This document shows, one piece after another, positions 1 to 9,502 of a stretch of DNA of 54,414 nt; the first letter of the stretch is position 1, and each line of letters opens with the position of its first letter. A model generated the notes under the pieces. That model saw nothing but the letters and a program-made list of their open reading frames with translations, did not search any database and was not told where the DNA came from. The stretch covers positions 1-54,414 of the forward strand of contig MDTP02000006.1 in the NCBI GenBank assembly GCA_001714685.2, given 5' to 3'. The translations under genes were made by a program, and so were the position numbers. The stretch is from Methanosarcina sp. Ant1. GTDB lineage: Archaea > Halobacteriota > Methanosarcinia > Methanosarcinales > Methanosarcinaceae.

Positions 1-697
1 AAATTTTTTGCAAAATAAGCTATACTACCAAATATTATTGGAAAATAAGGAATATTGTGGAAAATGGCAAAACCTCAATTATTTAGGTTATACATCTTCA
101 TTTTTAGATTAATGGATTCAATTTTGATTTTTAGTTTATATCTATACATAAATGAAATATATAAATCCAATAGAATAAATTCCTTATGATTAAAATTCTA
201 GAAAACGTAGACAATATAACGGAAATGAGATAATTTCTCTATGGTTTGGTCACTTTCCAACTAGTAAATTATTTTCAACCAACACAAAACAGCGAATAAC
301 GGTAGAGCAGCCTGATTCGCTTATTTTGCAAGGGTAGATTTGTTCTTCTAGTTCATGCCCATCTTTTTATTCTATATTCCGCAGATGTACACAGATATAG
401 GATTTGTTTGCTTATTTTCCCATTATTACTCATAAGGTAAAACGAATTTTTAAGCTGCTACCTTATTGAGAAAATAGGTGGTATTTTTGTGGACTTCCGC
501 GGAAAATGGTAAACGTGTTGAAACTTTTTTTCAATGTTGTTTATTATTGGGGACAATGTGGAAAAACAAGTTACCTGTTGAAGATAGGTTCTATGGTAGA
601 TGAATACTGCATGAAATATATTTTAAAAAATATATATTAGGGAGAAATCTGATTTAAGAGCACCACATATCTGGGCCAAAAAAACAAGAAAAGGGAA
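1..697. other. AT-rich intergenic region at left edge
   Basis: No convincing gene is visible on either strand. The stretch is very AT-rich and holds one member of the dispersed repeat family described at 230-300. A stretch near 560-590 resembles one near 38,757-38,790 (both contain AAACAAGTTACCTG). Nothing else is recognised. Confidence 0.5.
230..300 (+). repeat. Dispersed repeat, copy A (ends AACAGCGAATAAC)
   Basis: About 65 bases match positions 11,005-11,070 in direct orientation with scattered mismatches. Both contain GGTCACTTT, then CAACTAG, AATTATTTTCAACC and a terminal AGCGAA. A related copy lies inverted at 38,289-38,342. The end resembles the AGCGAAGAGCC terminus of the other family members at 3,046, 10,898, 12,077 and 22,882. 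It is probably a small non-coding mobile or palindromic element. Confidence 0.6.
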
Positions 698-794
698 ATA
701 ATCCCTCTTAATTAGCTCATATAATCCTTTTTAATTAGCTCATATAATCCCTTTTAATTAGCTCATATTTCAGGCAAGCTCATATTTCAGGCAG
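698..794. repeat. 23-bp tandem repeat, three copies plus a shorter repeat
   Basis: Three consecutive 23-base units start at 698, 721 and 744. Each reads ATAATCC, then a T-rich stretch, then TTAATTAGCTCAT. A shorter unit, ATTTCAGGCA, is then repeated at 767 and 784. The array runs into the stop codon of the alkaline phosphatase gene, so it forms that gene's 3' untranslated region. Confidence 0.8.
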
Positions 795-2556
795 TTACTG
801 CCACTCTTTTAATTCCATTAATTTTTGCCTCATTAACCAGTGAAATCACTTCAGCGGGAATATAGACCTTACCAGTTACAGGAGCGTAGACAACTGTTCC
901 TTCAAGCTCATGAGTTACGCCATTCTGGACAAGAATGTTCTTGCTTACTGGCAGTTCGGCATCTCCGATTCTCAGCACAGGGTTTGAGGAATCTGTCATG
1001 TCCACCATATACTCATTTTTATCCAGTTTCCCGTCTCCGTTATCCTTGGAGAAAACTTCACCTGCTTCGACAAACAGGCGCGAGTTGGTTTTGTTCAGGT
1101 CAAATCCGAGTTCTTTAGCTATACATCCTGCAATTTCGGTATTATCCATGTGACCTGTCGGATAGTCTGGGCCATAGGCCCACAGGGGAACATCATCGCC
1201 AGAGTGCCCGTGGGTAGTCCAACCAATTACGGTGTGGTTTCGGCTGATTACCTCGCTGATCGCATAGCTGAGCGAGAGGCCTTTCCCATTGTTGTAGAGT
1301 CCGATAATTTCGGTTATATCATCGTCAGTTGCAGTAATGCTCCACCAGATTTTAAGCTGCTTTTTGATGTTTTCAGATGAGATGTCAATTCCTATTTTTG
1401 CCGCAATACCTGTAGAACTGAGTTTCATTCCTTCGAGAGGCGCAATGACATCTTCTATGGTTGTGGATGTGTAATTAGAGTCAGAGTTACTGCCAATAGT
1501 CATGCCGCCGGTGTTGTGGTCCGGGAAGACCAGCACTAGAGTATGCCCGTCATTTTTAGCAAAGTCAACTGCGACCTTAACAGCTTTGTCAAAAGCCAGG
1601 AAATCAGTGACAGCATAGTTAGGGTCATTGGCATGGTTAGCCCAGTCTACCTGGCTGCCTTCCACCATGAGGAAGAAACCATCCTTATCCCTGGATAGAA
1701 GCTCAACAGCCTTTCCGGTCATCTCCCCAAGAGAAGGCTCCTCAGGTGCAAGTTCGGTACGATCAATGTCCGGAGCCATGTGACCGCTGGCAAAAAGACC
1801 CCAGGTTTTACCGGAGTTCAGGTTTATCATTTCATCTCTTGTGTCAACATACTGGTAGCCTCTGTCAAGAAGTACGTTTGTCAGGTTTTCTCCGTCAGTT
1901 CTTTTTCCCCCCTCAGCTGCAGGTACTAGATAACTGGAACCACCTCCAAAGACCACATCAATGCTTTCATAAACCATCTGTTCCATTATCTCGGTCTCGT
2001 TATCTCTGTTATCAACGTGAGCAGCAAAAGCCGCAGATGTAGCATGGGACACTCGAGAGGTTGCCACAATACCGGTGGCCTTGCCTTCGAGCTTTGAAGC
2101 TTCAAGCACTGTTGCAAGCGGCCTGTATTGCAATTTTTCATGTGGAATCTCCAGCGTGCTTAACACAGAACTATTGCTCGGCCCGACGCTTACGAAACCG
2201 TTGATAGTTTTATATCCCGTGGAAAAAGCAGTTGCAGCTGAAGAAGAGTCGGTGATCACTGAGTCAGTGCTGTAAGTAGATACCGTTCCAGTCACCATAT
2301 TGTCAAGCTCTAGAGGCTTTCCGCTGTACCAGCGAGCTAAAGTCTCTACACTCTGGGAACACCCATCAGGAATCAGGACAATGACATTCTTTATTTTAGC
2401 TTCCGATCCTGCAAGAGGTTTGCAGTAAGCGGAATCAGTGAAATCAGCATTATGATTCAAATCAGATTTTGCAGCTACTGCAGAACCAATATTTCCCAGC
2501 AGCAGAAGCCCTATAATAGAAAGAATAAGCACAGTGTTCGTTTCTTTAATTTCCAT
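787..2556 (-). CDS. Secreted alkaline phosphatase (PhoA family)
   Basis: A 589-residue protein with an N-terminal signal segment (hydrophobic about residues 8-29, ending AVAA). It probably releases phosphate from organic monoesters outside the membrane. The PhoA-family metal and nucleophile motifs are all visible: Asp64 in LIPDG, the nucleophile Ser104 after Asp103 in TDSSSAATA, Glu299/Asp304/His308, Asp346-His347 and His449/His451. A single EF-hand-like loop (DNGDGKLDKNEY, about 505-516) sits in a C-terminal extension that is unusual for the enzymatic core and may bind Ca2+. The ATG is preceded by GAGGT and a TATA box. The psiE-like gene at 11,270 points to a local phosphate-starvation theme, although the operon at 3,081-10,086 lies between them. 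Confidence 0.92.
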   Translation of the reverse strand: MEIKETNTVLILSIIGLLLLGNIGSAVAAKSDLNHNADFTDSAYCKPLAGSEAKIKNVIVLIPDGCSQSVETLARWYSGKPLELDNMVTGTVSTYSTDSVITDSSSAATAFSTGYKTINGFVSVGPSNSSVLSTLEIPHEKLQYRPLATVLEASKLEGKATGIVATSRVSHATSAAFAAHVDNRDNETEIMEQMVYESIDVVFGGGSSYLVPAAEGGKRTDGENLTNVLLDRGYQYVDTRDEMINLNSGKTWGLFASGHMAPDIDRTELAPEEPSLGEMTGKAVELLSRDKDGFFLMVEGSQVDWANHANDPNYAVTDFLAFDKAVKVAVDFAKNDGHTLVLVFPDHNTGGMTIGSNSDSNYTSTTIEDVIAPLEGMKLSSTGIAAKIGIDISSENIKKQLKIWWSITATDDDITEIIGLYNNGKGLSLSYAISEVISRNHTVIGWTTHGHSGDDVPLWAYGPDYPTGHMDNTEIAGCIAKELGFDLNKTNSRLFVEAGEVFSKDNGDGKLDKNEYMVDMTDSSNPVLRIGDAELPVSKNILVQNGVTHELEGTVVYAPVTGKVYIPAEVISLVNEAKINGIKRVAVTA

Positions 2557-2605
2557 GTAATTACCTCAAAATTGAGAATAATTTTGAAATGTCTCTTTAT
2601 TAGGA

Positions 2606-2615
2606 CCTTATAAAG
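2606..2615 (-). promoter_or_regulatory. TATA box of the alkaline phosphatase gene
   Basis: CTTTATAAGG on the minus strand lies about 50 bases before the ATG at 2,556. Transcription would start near 2,585, leaving a leader of about 30 bases that contains the GAGGT ribosome binding site. Confidence 0.5.
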
Positions 2616-2663
2616 AATGCAAATCTCAAGTTTGAAGAAGGAGCCAGCTGTATTTGAATTTTT

Positions 2664-2682
2664 CACATATAAAATATATGTG
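2664..2682. promoter_or_regulatory. Palindrome upstream of alkaline phosphatase, possible operator
   Basis: CACATAT and ATATGTG form a perfect 7-bp inverted repeat around a 5-base AT spacer, about 50 bases upstream of the TATA box. A second small inverted repeat (ACATTT / AAATGT) follows near 2,695-2,708. The position would suit an activator or a regulator of phosphate starvation, but no known motif was recognised. The rest of 2,557-3,002 appears non-coding. Confidence 0.35.
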
Positions 2683-3002
2683 ACCCCATATTAAACATTT
2701 GAAAAATGTAGCTATATAACTCTATTTTGTGGTACTTGCTGTTTGCCAAAATATTTACCCTATCTATACCATTTACACATTGCTAGTCTCCATTTAACTA
2801 TAGACCCCGAATTTGACCGAAGCATACATTTTATAATGTATAAATGGGCTTCATGCTTCTGTTTTCCCCCATAAAATTCAAAATTCGATCCTGTGTTTTT
2901 TGATTTTTGACATTTTTCATTTTTCAGAAAGAGTCTGTGCCGGTACAATGCGTTTTTTGGAAGAATATATTATATTAATTAGTAGAATCTGTTAAATTAA
3001 GA

Positions 3003-3046
3003 TTATAAAGTGACTATAAATTGCCCACTCGAAATAGCGAAGAGCC
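3003..3046 (+). repeat. 44-bp inverted repeat, left copy
   Basis: These 44 bases match the reverse complement of 10,898-10,941 at 41 positions. The sequence begins TTATAAAGTGACT and ends CGAAATAGCGAAGAGCC. The pair brackets the type IV secretion-like operon, and the GAGCC ends point inward. The last bases are shared with a wider dispersed repeat family, so these may be copies of that family rather than borders of one element. Confidence 0.8.
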
Positions 3047-3080
3047 TTATCCCAATATACTAATGCGAGAAAAGCGGGTT

Positions 3081-5585
3081 TTATAGTGCCCCCATTTCCT
3101 TCGAAACACTTAAAACCATCTCAGGTTCTTGGAATAATGGATTTACTGCCAGTCCCTCTATGAATTCACACACTTCAGACCCTCTTTTAAGGATGTATCG
3201 GTCTCCTACTCCCCTCTCGATCAATTTTGCATCTACTGAACTGCAAACGAACCTGACGATATCATATTTTCCAAGAGCATCTTCCTTCTTTTTGACTAGC
3301 TGGTCTACAGAATTAGACCTGTCTATCTCATACTCAAAAGCTACAGTTTTGCCGTTAATTTTCGCCTCGATATCTACTTCCTTATCGTGGTTTATGTGGA
3401 TTCCTTCAAAGCCGTATTGATATAGTAAGCCGGCCAACTGTACCACACTACTGTAATGGTCTAGCGTTTGTTTGCCGAAATGAGGAAGATCAATAAGTCC
3501 ATTCTGAACCATTCCGGCAGGAAGATACGCGGCCATTGTACCTGATTCTGCTATTCTTTCTACCCTGTGTTTTTCATAGCCCTCACTGGTAAGATGTGAA
3601 AGATCGCCTGTCGTCCAATCTGAAAATATAATTTTCTGGTCTTCTACCAGCCATTGAAGTTCAGGAAAAACCAAAAAACCACTAGTTAGAGGTCTGTTTT
3701 TTCTTCTGTAATTACCCTTAATTACATCCATTTCCAGGGTTGTAGGTTCGAATCTTATAGGGATTCTCTGGCCTTTAACTATTAGAATTCCCTCTCCTTT
3801 ATCTGCGCTTATTAAGATCTCTGTTTCTTCTTCTGAGAGTTTAAAATAGTCTTTTACATCGTCTATGGCGTTCTCCAGGTTAGCCCCTAAAACGATATTA
3901 ATAAACATGTTTGTTTTGAACTCTTCTTTTACTCCGTTTTTGGCAAAATCTCCCGGTTGATGTGTAGCCATCCAGAGGGAAACTCCATGACTGCGCCCCT
4001 GGGTCAACGTCTTTAATAAGAAAAGGGAAAGTTCAGGATTCCGCAGGTAAACTGCAGCTTCATCTACTGCTATAATTGTCTCTTTTTCGTTGTCTGTGGA
4101 AAACCTGCTGCCTAACATCCCTGTAACCAAAACGTTCATGGCTTCCTGAATAAGTTCAGGAACGTTGGATAGGTCAATTATTATGAAATCTTTTGAGATA
4201 TCAATATCAGTCGGTCGATTAATATAATTTAAAGAACCTTTTTCACTGACATGATATGTCCTGTCAAAAAGTACTTCTGCTATTATTTTTTTTGTTCCGA
4301 GGTCTTTATTATTCATATCTTTTTTCCAGACTTCCCTTAAATTCCTCAGAACAGGGAAAGGATTATTCCAAGTCTCCGGCCTGTCTCTAAAGATTCCTGC
4401 CTGCTCATAGACAACGTTAAGGGTTTCATCGAGGTATGAATCCATATTACTAGAAACTTCAGAACCGAACCAGACAGAACAGAACTTAATAAAAAGATCT
4501 TTGTGCCGGTCGTATGCTTTTGCATAAGCATATTGGCTTGACCCCATGTTTTGAGAGTCAAAAAGGATTTGCAAGGGGTTTATGTTGCTCCCACTTGGCC
4601 CTATATCCACTATACAGGCACCCTCGCCGTAATAGCCCGCTACTGCCCTGTAGTCTGTGCCCAGATCGGCTTTAGGGGTCGTGTACACGATTCTTGTATT
4701 CAACAAATCGTGCATTCTCATTAGGAGAATAAGGAAAGAGAAGGTTTTTCCTGCGCCTGTAGCTCCCAGGAAAGTAAGGTGTTTTGCCGGTAATGTATCA
4801 AGATCAATAAGGATTTCAGCATTGGTTTTTAAGTCCTTGCCGAAGTACAACCCTTTTTCATCAGTCCGGCTATTCAAGTTTGTAGCTGTACAGAGAACCG
4901 CTGCGGTATCGCTCCTGACTTCTACCCACGCTTTAGAATCGGATACAGGGAAAGGAAGAGAAGCCAAAAACATTTCAAGCATTTTCCCTTTTGGGATATG
5001 CACTTCCATTAACTCAGACTTCAAAATTGAAATAATGTAACTCTCTGCAGTGAAAGTTTCTTTCTCTCCTCCCATCATTGTAATTATAAATGCACTATGG
5101 AACGACCTATGAGAGTTGAAGTAAATCTGTTCGTAGTTTGAGACTACGTCTTTCTGTTTGCACATCAAGCCTAAATCCATTGAGCCGCCAGGATTTACCT
5201 GTCTTGCATGTTCCTGATTGACATTGACGGCAAAAGATGTTTTCTGCAGGGTCTCCCTTGCTTCTTCATTCGGGATCTGTATGAGGCTGTGAGAAATCAT
5301 AATCTTGCAGCCATCGAAACTAAGCTCCTGGATTCGTTCTATTGCCTTGCTGGTCATATCCCGGGGATAGCCTTCTCCGTTCTCCTTCGGAAGCCCTACG
5401 ACGAGGCAACGAACATACGTCCTCTGATCTATAAGGAGGTTAGTATCGAACACTTCTATGCGGTTAGGGGCAATGATTTTGCAGTACGAATCCCACCAGA
5501 TTTGATTTTCTGCTGTTTCTTTCACTTTTCTTGATCTTTGTTTTGATTCTCTTCTTTTTGCCAAAAATTTTCCCCATAATGACAT
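3081..5585 (-). CDS. VirB4/TraC-type conjugation ATPase with C-terminal nuclease-like domain
   Basis: An 834-residue cytoplasmic ATPase expected to power pilus assembly or DNA/protein transfer. Walker A is GATGAGKT (274-281) and Walker B is IIAVDEA (504-510). These are followed by the Gln/Arg-rich TLTQGR (527-531) and ATHQ (540-543) motifs typical of VirB4/HerA hexameric motors. Residues 30-250 fit a VirB4 N-terminal region. Residues about 700-800 are an extra module with Asp738 and FEYE (750-753) after a helix, which resembles a PD-(D/E)XK nuclease core; that reading is inference. The start codon overlaps the previous stop (TAATG). It is the last gene of the operon. No VirD4 or relaxase is adjacent. 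Confidence 0.8.
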   Translation of the reverse strand: MSLWGKFLAKRRESKQRSRKVKETAENQIWWDSYCKIIAPNRIEVFDTNLLIDQRTYVRCLVVGLPKENGEGYPRDMTSKAIERIQELSFDGCKIMISHSLIQIPNEEARETLQKTSFAVNVNQEHARQVNPGGSMDLGLMCKQKDVVSNYEQIYFNSHRSFHSAFIITMMGGEKETFTAESYIISILKSELMEVHIPKGKMLEMFLASLPFPVSDSKAWVEVRSDTAAVLCTATNLNSRTDEKGLYFGKDLKTNAEILIDLDTLPAKHLTFLGATGAGKTFSFLILLMRMHDLLNTRIVYTTPKADLGTDYRAVAGYYGEGACIVDIGPSGSNINPLQILFDSQNMGSSQYAYAKAYDRHKDLFIKFCSVWFGSEVSSNMDSYLDETLNVVYEQAGIFRDRPETWNNPFPVLRNLREVWKKDMNNKDLGTKKIIAEVLFDRTYHVSEKGSLNYINRPTDIDISKDFIIIDLSNVPELIQEAMNVLVTGMLGSRFSTDNEKETIIAVDEAAVYLRNPELSLFLLKTLTQGRSHGVSLWMATHQPGDFAKNGVKEEFKTNMFINIVLGANLENAIDDVKDYFKLSEEETEILISADKGEGILIVKGQRIPIRFEPTTLEMDVIKGNYRRKNRPLTSGFLVFPELQWLVEDQKIIFSDWTTGDLSHLTSEGYEKHRVERIAESGTMAAYLPAGMVQNGLIDLPHFGKQTLDHYSSVVQLAGLLYQYGFEGIHINHDKEVDIEAKINGKTVAFEYEIDRSNSVDQLVKKKEDALGKYDIVRFVCSSVDAKLIERGVGDRYILKRGSEVCEFIEGLAVNPLFQEPEMVLSVSKEMGAL

Positions 5586-6433
5586 TATACCACCATCTCT
5601 GAAAACATCGTTCTATAAGCTGTTGCAATCTCATTAGGATCTTCATAGATTCGAGGCTGTAATTTTGCCCCTCGCATGTTTTTCAAGAGCCCTGGCATTA
5701 CTGCCCCGTACTGGATCCTTGCAGCTTCTAAGTTAGGCTGTTTCCCTAAACTCTGAAAAGCGTAATACTTCCAGGAAATGACTGGTGTCCCATCCTCTGC
5801 AACTTTAGTATAAAGTCCTGCCAGATGTTGATCGGTTGCTCTTTTTCCATTGGAATTGTTGGATACTTCGAGAAGATAAGACTGAATAGGTTTTCTAGGC
5901 TGTAGTCTACTGCATGATATCGTTTTGAAGTGAGTATTAGCAGGAATCCCGTTTACAACTTTCTCAATCTTCTTTTCATGAGCTGCTCTTTCTTCGTCTG
6001 AGATTCTCATAGGATTTGTCTCCATCAGTATCCCCCATTTGTTATCTTTGAATTCAATAATACCTCCTGCGTGAATCGCTACGATGGGCACGATTTGCTC
6101 AAGAAACTGAACAGGAATTTCAAATTTGTTGATTACATGTTTTCCTCGCATGTCGGCCCACTTAAAACCGTAAATCGTAAACTGTTTTTCCACTTTTTCA
6201 GAGGTAGAGAAGTATTTCAGCCAGATGTAAAGCCACATGACCAGGATTCCCACTAAAGCCGTCTGTATTTTATCATTCTGAATGTTTCCGATTTTGGAAA
6301 TGACGAATAAAGAAACCCCTACAAATCCCATCAAAACCCATGTAAAAGGACTTGTAAAATCAAGATATTCATCATCTTGTATTTTTGTAATCGTCTTCGG
6401 GGGCTTTGGAGGACTGTACGGTGTATCGCTCAT
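5585..6433 (-). CDS. Membrane protein resembling VirB3 fused to a VirB4 N-terminal-like domain
   Basis: A 282-residue protein with a Pro-rich cytoplasmic N-terminus and two close transmembrane helices (about 29-47 and 56-75). A soluble domain of about 190 residues follows. The two-helix hairpin is the VirB3/PrgI layout. The soluble part (GGIIEFKDNKWG, then ISDEE and a helix) looks like the N-terminal domain of VirB4-type ATPases, so VirB3 plus part of VirB4 may be encoded here apart from the motor gene downstream. Its start overlaps the stop of the preceding gene by ATGA, and its own stop overlaps the next ATG. Family assignment is inference from topology and order. Confidence 0.5.
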   Translation of the reverse strand: MSDTPYSPPKPPKTITKIQDDEYLDFTSPFTWVLMGFVGVSLFVISKIGNIQNDKIQTALVGILVMWLYIWLKYFSTSEKVEKQFTIYGFKWADMRGKHVINKFEIPVQFLEQIVPIVAIHAGGIIEFKDNKWGILMETNPMRISDEERAAHEKKIEKVVNGIPANTHFKTISCSRLQPRKPIQSYLLEVSNNSNGKRATDQHLAGLYTKVAEDGTPVISWKYYAFQSLGKQPNLEAARIQYGAVMPGLLKNMRGAKLQPRIYEDPNEIATAYRTMFSEMVV

Positions 6434-7338
6434 AATTTTGCACCTACCTTTTCCAGAATTTTACCCCCTTTCTTTATCATTTCGAAGTTTCCGAAAAGGA
6501 AATACCAACAAATTAGAGCTACAAAAAGAGTCAAGCAGATGTATCCAAGAGGCTGTGCTATCATCGGCATGTTTTTCAATCCGAGAATTCCAGCACTTGT
6601 GGCAAATATGGCCCCCGGTTGCAATGCCAGAATTCTTATGATCTTCTCTGTTGTTTGCTGTGCAAATTCCCGCGTTGGTTCTGGAACCCAAAGAACGGCC
6701 AGAACAGTGCAAACAATGGCAACGGCTATTATTATATAATATCTTATGATAAAAAATATCATAACGCAAAGATCACAAAAAGCCATTCCTATATAAGTTA
6801 CAAAGTTATCGGGACTCGGAGCAATGGAACCCATCACAGAAAACATTGCATATTGGCTGAGAGCTTCCGTTACTTTCAAAGCTCCCATAAAAATAAAGTT
6901 AGCTCCGAGTCCGATAAAACACATCGTAATCCCACCGATGAATTTTGAAGTGGACAGGTCTTTTTTCCCAAAAACGCTCTCTGTTACTTTCATCCTTGCC
7001 AGGTTTCTGTTCATGAATTCTCCCAGGATGAAAAGGACTACAAAAAAGATTGCTAAATTATAATAATTTGTATAGAGTGCTTTAACCTCTGGAATGCTGT
7101 AAGGATCCGGAATGTGAGTAATAACCGTGAATAGTGCCCCCCTGGCAGTCCCGAACCTTTCGGTTACTGCGCTGTTATTATCGTAAGCAGCATACATGTT
7201 ATCGGCTACTGCAATGAAAGCTTTCTCAAATCCCTTCGCAACCATGTCCGCGCCTGCATCCTGCGCACTATAATCACTCGCTAAAGCTGTACTGCAAAGC
7301 AGAAGAAGTCCTGCTATAACCCAAACAACTTTTACCAT
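6430..7338 (-). CDS. Polytopic membrane protein, VirB6/TrbL-like channel candidate
   Basis: 302 residues from the ATG at 7,338; a longer frame exists, but this start gives a clean signal peptide (MVKVVWVIAGLLLLCSTALA) and has GAGTGAT upstream. About six further hydrophobic segments follow a periplasm-like N-terminal region. The stretch RYYIIIAVAIVCTVLAVLWV followed by a Trp/Pro/Thr turn resembles the central Arg-led helix of VirB6/TrbL proteins, the inner-membrane pore of conjugation machines. The start overlaps the end of the beta-helix gene by 7 bases, so translation is probably coupled. Confidence 0.5.
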   Translation of the reverse strand: MVKVVWVIAGLLLLCSTALASDYSAQDAGADMVAKGFEKAFIAVADNMYAAYDNNSAVTERFGTARGALFTVITHIPDPYSIPEVKALYTNYYNLAIFFVVLFILGEFMNRNLARMKVTESVFGKKDLSTSKFIGGITMCFIGLGANFIFMGALKVTEALSQYAMFSVMGSIAPSPDNFVTYIGMAFCDLCVMIFFIIRYYIIIAVAIVCTVLAVLWVPEPTREFAQQTTEKIIRILALQPGAIFATSAGILGLKNMPMIAQPLGYICLTLFVALICWYFLFGNFEMIKKGGKILEKVGAKL

Positions 7339-9500
7339 TTTATCACTCTTTTTCCATTCCTGTATATTGAAATTCCAAAAACCGTAAGAGTCCCGACGAA
7401 AGCCCATAGTCCAGGATTTAGAATTGCTCCGCTTTCGTCAGGGATTTCAACATAAGTATAATTTGTCACTTCGATAGATTCATAGGGTGTTGCCACTTTT
7501 ATGTTCAGTTGTTCAGGCTGCAACTTCCCTTTTATATAGAGTTTATTGCCTGATCCAGAAAGCTGATTCCCTGAGAACTTCCATGTATTAACTTTAGAAA
7601 AGTTGGTGTACTCTACACCATTTGGCTTTGATGTTTTCCAACCTATCAATTTAAAATGAGTTGCTGTAGATCCATTATACTGGAAATTTTCTTCTACAAT
7701 TCCGGGGATATTGGAGAGATCGACTATTGTATGCGGATTATAAGAATTATTGTAATAAGTAACGTAAGCGTAAGGCTCTTTTATCTTTGGAAACTGCGCA
7801 GGAACCGGAGAAGTAATAGAAAATTTTTCAGTTTCACTTTTGGTACTAATCGAAGGAACTGAAATACTCATCCCTTTTACATGGATAGTTGAGGTTTTTT
7901 TGACATAATATGAAGTTTTAACGGTCAAGATAGTAGTTAAACTGTTATTGTTTTCCTCATACGATAAGTTGGAAGTTTGTCCTGCTCTGAGTAGTGCTGT
8001 GTTTCGTGTTTCATAATGAACTATTGCGTTATCCTGTGAGCTCCCATTAATGTATTCAATGCCATCTATTTCTGAAATACCTTTAAAATCTTCAATTGAG
8101 AGAGTTGCTTCAGTATATTTCCCCTTTTTCTGCCAGTTTTCCGAAGGGATAATGACTTTTTTCTGTTCGATTAAAGCTGTAGTAGAAAACTCTTGATTGA
8201 GGATTCCAAAAATATCTTTTATTTCGTGAGTGTCTGTATCCGTTGTATTCCTGGTTGTTGTTGCTGCAATGCTTCCCAATTCCATCGGAGGCACAAAGGC
8301 ACATGTCCAGGTCGTCCCGGTCCACGTCCAACCGCTTGAAGTTGCATGAGTTTTAGGGTTCTGTAAATCATCTCCTGAAGAGGTGCATTGATACAGGTTT
8401 CCGTTTTGATTATTATAAAAACAATTATTTGTAATTGAAAGGGCAGCTCCTGCTAAATCGGCTATTCCTTTTCCGGTAGCAGTCTGAGAGATACCTGTAT
8501 GAGAAACCGTATCAGTAATAACATTGTTACTAATAATCGTTCCTTGACCTTCTCCTTGATTCCTGAAAGCATCATTTTTAGTACCCTCGAAAACATTATT
8601 ATAAACCTGCGTTCCCTTCATTCCATCATTTACAATTCCACCCGTATATGGAATATTATAAGACTGTCCAACTTGATGGAATAAATTATGATGAACTAAT
8701 ACACCTTGTGTGTTTTGGCCTCCATTTTCATAACTTATGAGCCATGTTCCTGCTCCCCATGTTTGAGAAATTATATTGTTGCAGATTTCAACATCCTGCA
8801 AGGTCCCTTTTGAATCTTCGATTTGTAGTCCTGCGTTTCCTCCGAGGCTGTCAAGCTGTGCGTTTATGACGTTACTATAAAAGCGTACATGAGCAGAGTT
8901 CCAAAGTCTCAAAGCTGAATTTGTCCTGGTTGTAATCCTATTATTGTAAGCTTCAATATTTTGTGAATCGATCCCATAAAAAACATCATGTCCTAGCCGG
9001 TAAGCAGTATTATTATAAAATTTAATATTTGTACTTGTTTTTGTTCGGACCCCGTCTCCTAGAGAGTCATGCATCAGGCAGTTATTGACATCTACAGAAT
9101 CACAATCAATCACATGGATAAAATTATAGTACCCCTGGCCCCACCTTTTACCTTCTCCCTTTCCGTCATGCCCGCTCCATGTCGGGGTATTGTCTTGATT
9201 TTTGTCATTTCCATTAATTTCTATATTTCTTATAGTAGCATTCTGAACACCAATTCCTGAGATTAACGGTTTCCATTGAGGCCATCCGGCATTATCAGGA
9301 ATTGTAATTATAGTTCCAGGCTCACCTTCTAAAACTGAATTGTCCTGAAGGATGATAGAGTCAGTGATTACATAGGTTCGAGCCGAAAGGGTGGCATTAC
9401 CACTTTCTCTGAGCTGTTCATTAATTTGGACTTCTGCGCCTGCGCTAGCTATCGATGGGAGTAATAAAAAAGAAAGGAAGATAGCGAGAAGGCGACTTAT
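7332..9500 (-). CDS. Membrane-anchored right-handed beta-helix surface protein
   Basis: 722 residues if translation starts at an ATA codon (9,498-9,500), six bases after a perfect GGAGGA. The reading frame is open from there. It begins with a signal peptide (RLLAIFLSFLLLPSIASAGA) and continues through TYVITDSIILQDNSVLEGEP, a typical first beta-helix rung. No ATG, GTG or TTG occurs in frame before the GTG at 9,113, which would delete about 129 residues and the signal. Asn-rich rungs (NNVI, NNCF, YNNR) fill residues up to about 400. Beta-rich domains follow, then one C-terminal transmembrane helix (GLWAFVGTLTVFGISIY) and a basic tail. It is probably an adhesin or polysaccharide-binding/lyase-like component of the surface machine; activity is unknown. 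Confidence 0.7.
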   Translation of the reverse strand: MSRLLAIFLSFLLLPSIASAGAEVQINEQLRESGNATLSARTYVITDSIILQDNSVLEGEPGTIITIPDNAGWPQWKPLISGIGVQNATIRNIEINGNDKNQDNTPTWSGHDGKGEGKRWGQGYYNFIHVIDCDSVDVNNCLMHDSLGDGVRTKTSTNIKFYNNTAYRLGHDVFYGIDSQNIEAYNNRITTRTNSALRLWNSAHVRFYSNVINAQLDSLGGNAGLQIEDSKGTLQDVEICNNIISQTWGAGTWLISYENGGQNTQGVLVHHNLFHQVGQSYNIPYTGGIVNDGMKGTQVYNNVFEGTKNDAFRNQGEGQGTIISNNVITDTVSHTGISQTATGKGIADLAGAALSITNNCFYNNQNGNLYQCTSSGDDLQNPKTHATSSGWTWTGTTWTCAFVPPMELGSIAATTTRNTTDTDTHEIKDIFGILNQEFSTTALIEQKKVIIPSENWQKKGKYTEATLSIEDFKGISEIDGIEYINGSSQDNAIVHYETRNTALLRAGQTSNLSYEENNNSLTTILTVKTSYYVKKTSTIHVKGMSISVPSISTKSETEKFSITSPVPAQFPKIKEPYAYVTYYNNSYNPHTIVDLSNIPGIVEENFQYNGSTATHFKLIGWKTSKPNGVEYTNFSKVNTWKFSGNQLSGSGNKLYIKGKLQPEQLNIKVATPYESIEVTNYTYVEIPDESGAILNPGLWAFVGTLTVFGISIYRNGKRVIKW

Positions 9501-9502
9501 AT

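Noticed and set aside
2760-2948. 62-codon minus-strand open frame upstream of alkaline phosphatase
   Set aside because: No ribosome binding site, AT-driven composition and no recognisable pattern; it lies in a probable promoter/leader region.
3740-3760. GGTTCGAATC resembling a tRNA T-loop
   Set aside because: It lies inside the VirB4-type coding sequence and has no matching acceptor or anticodon arms.
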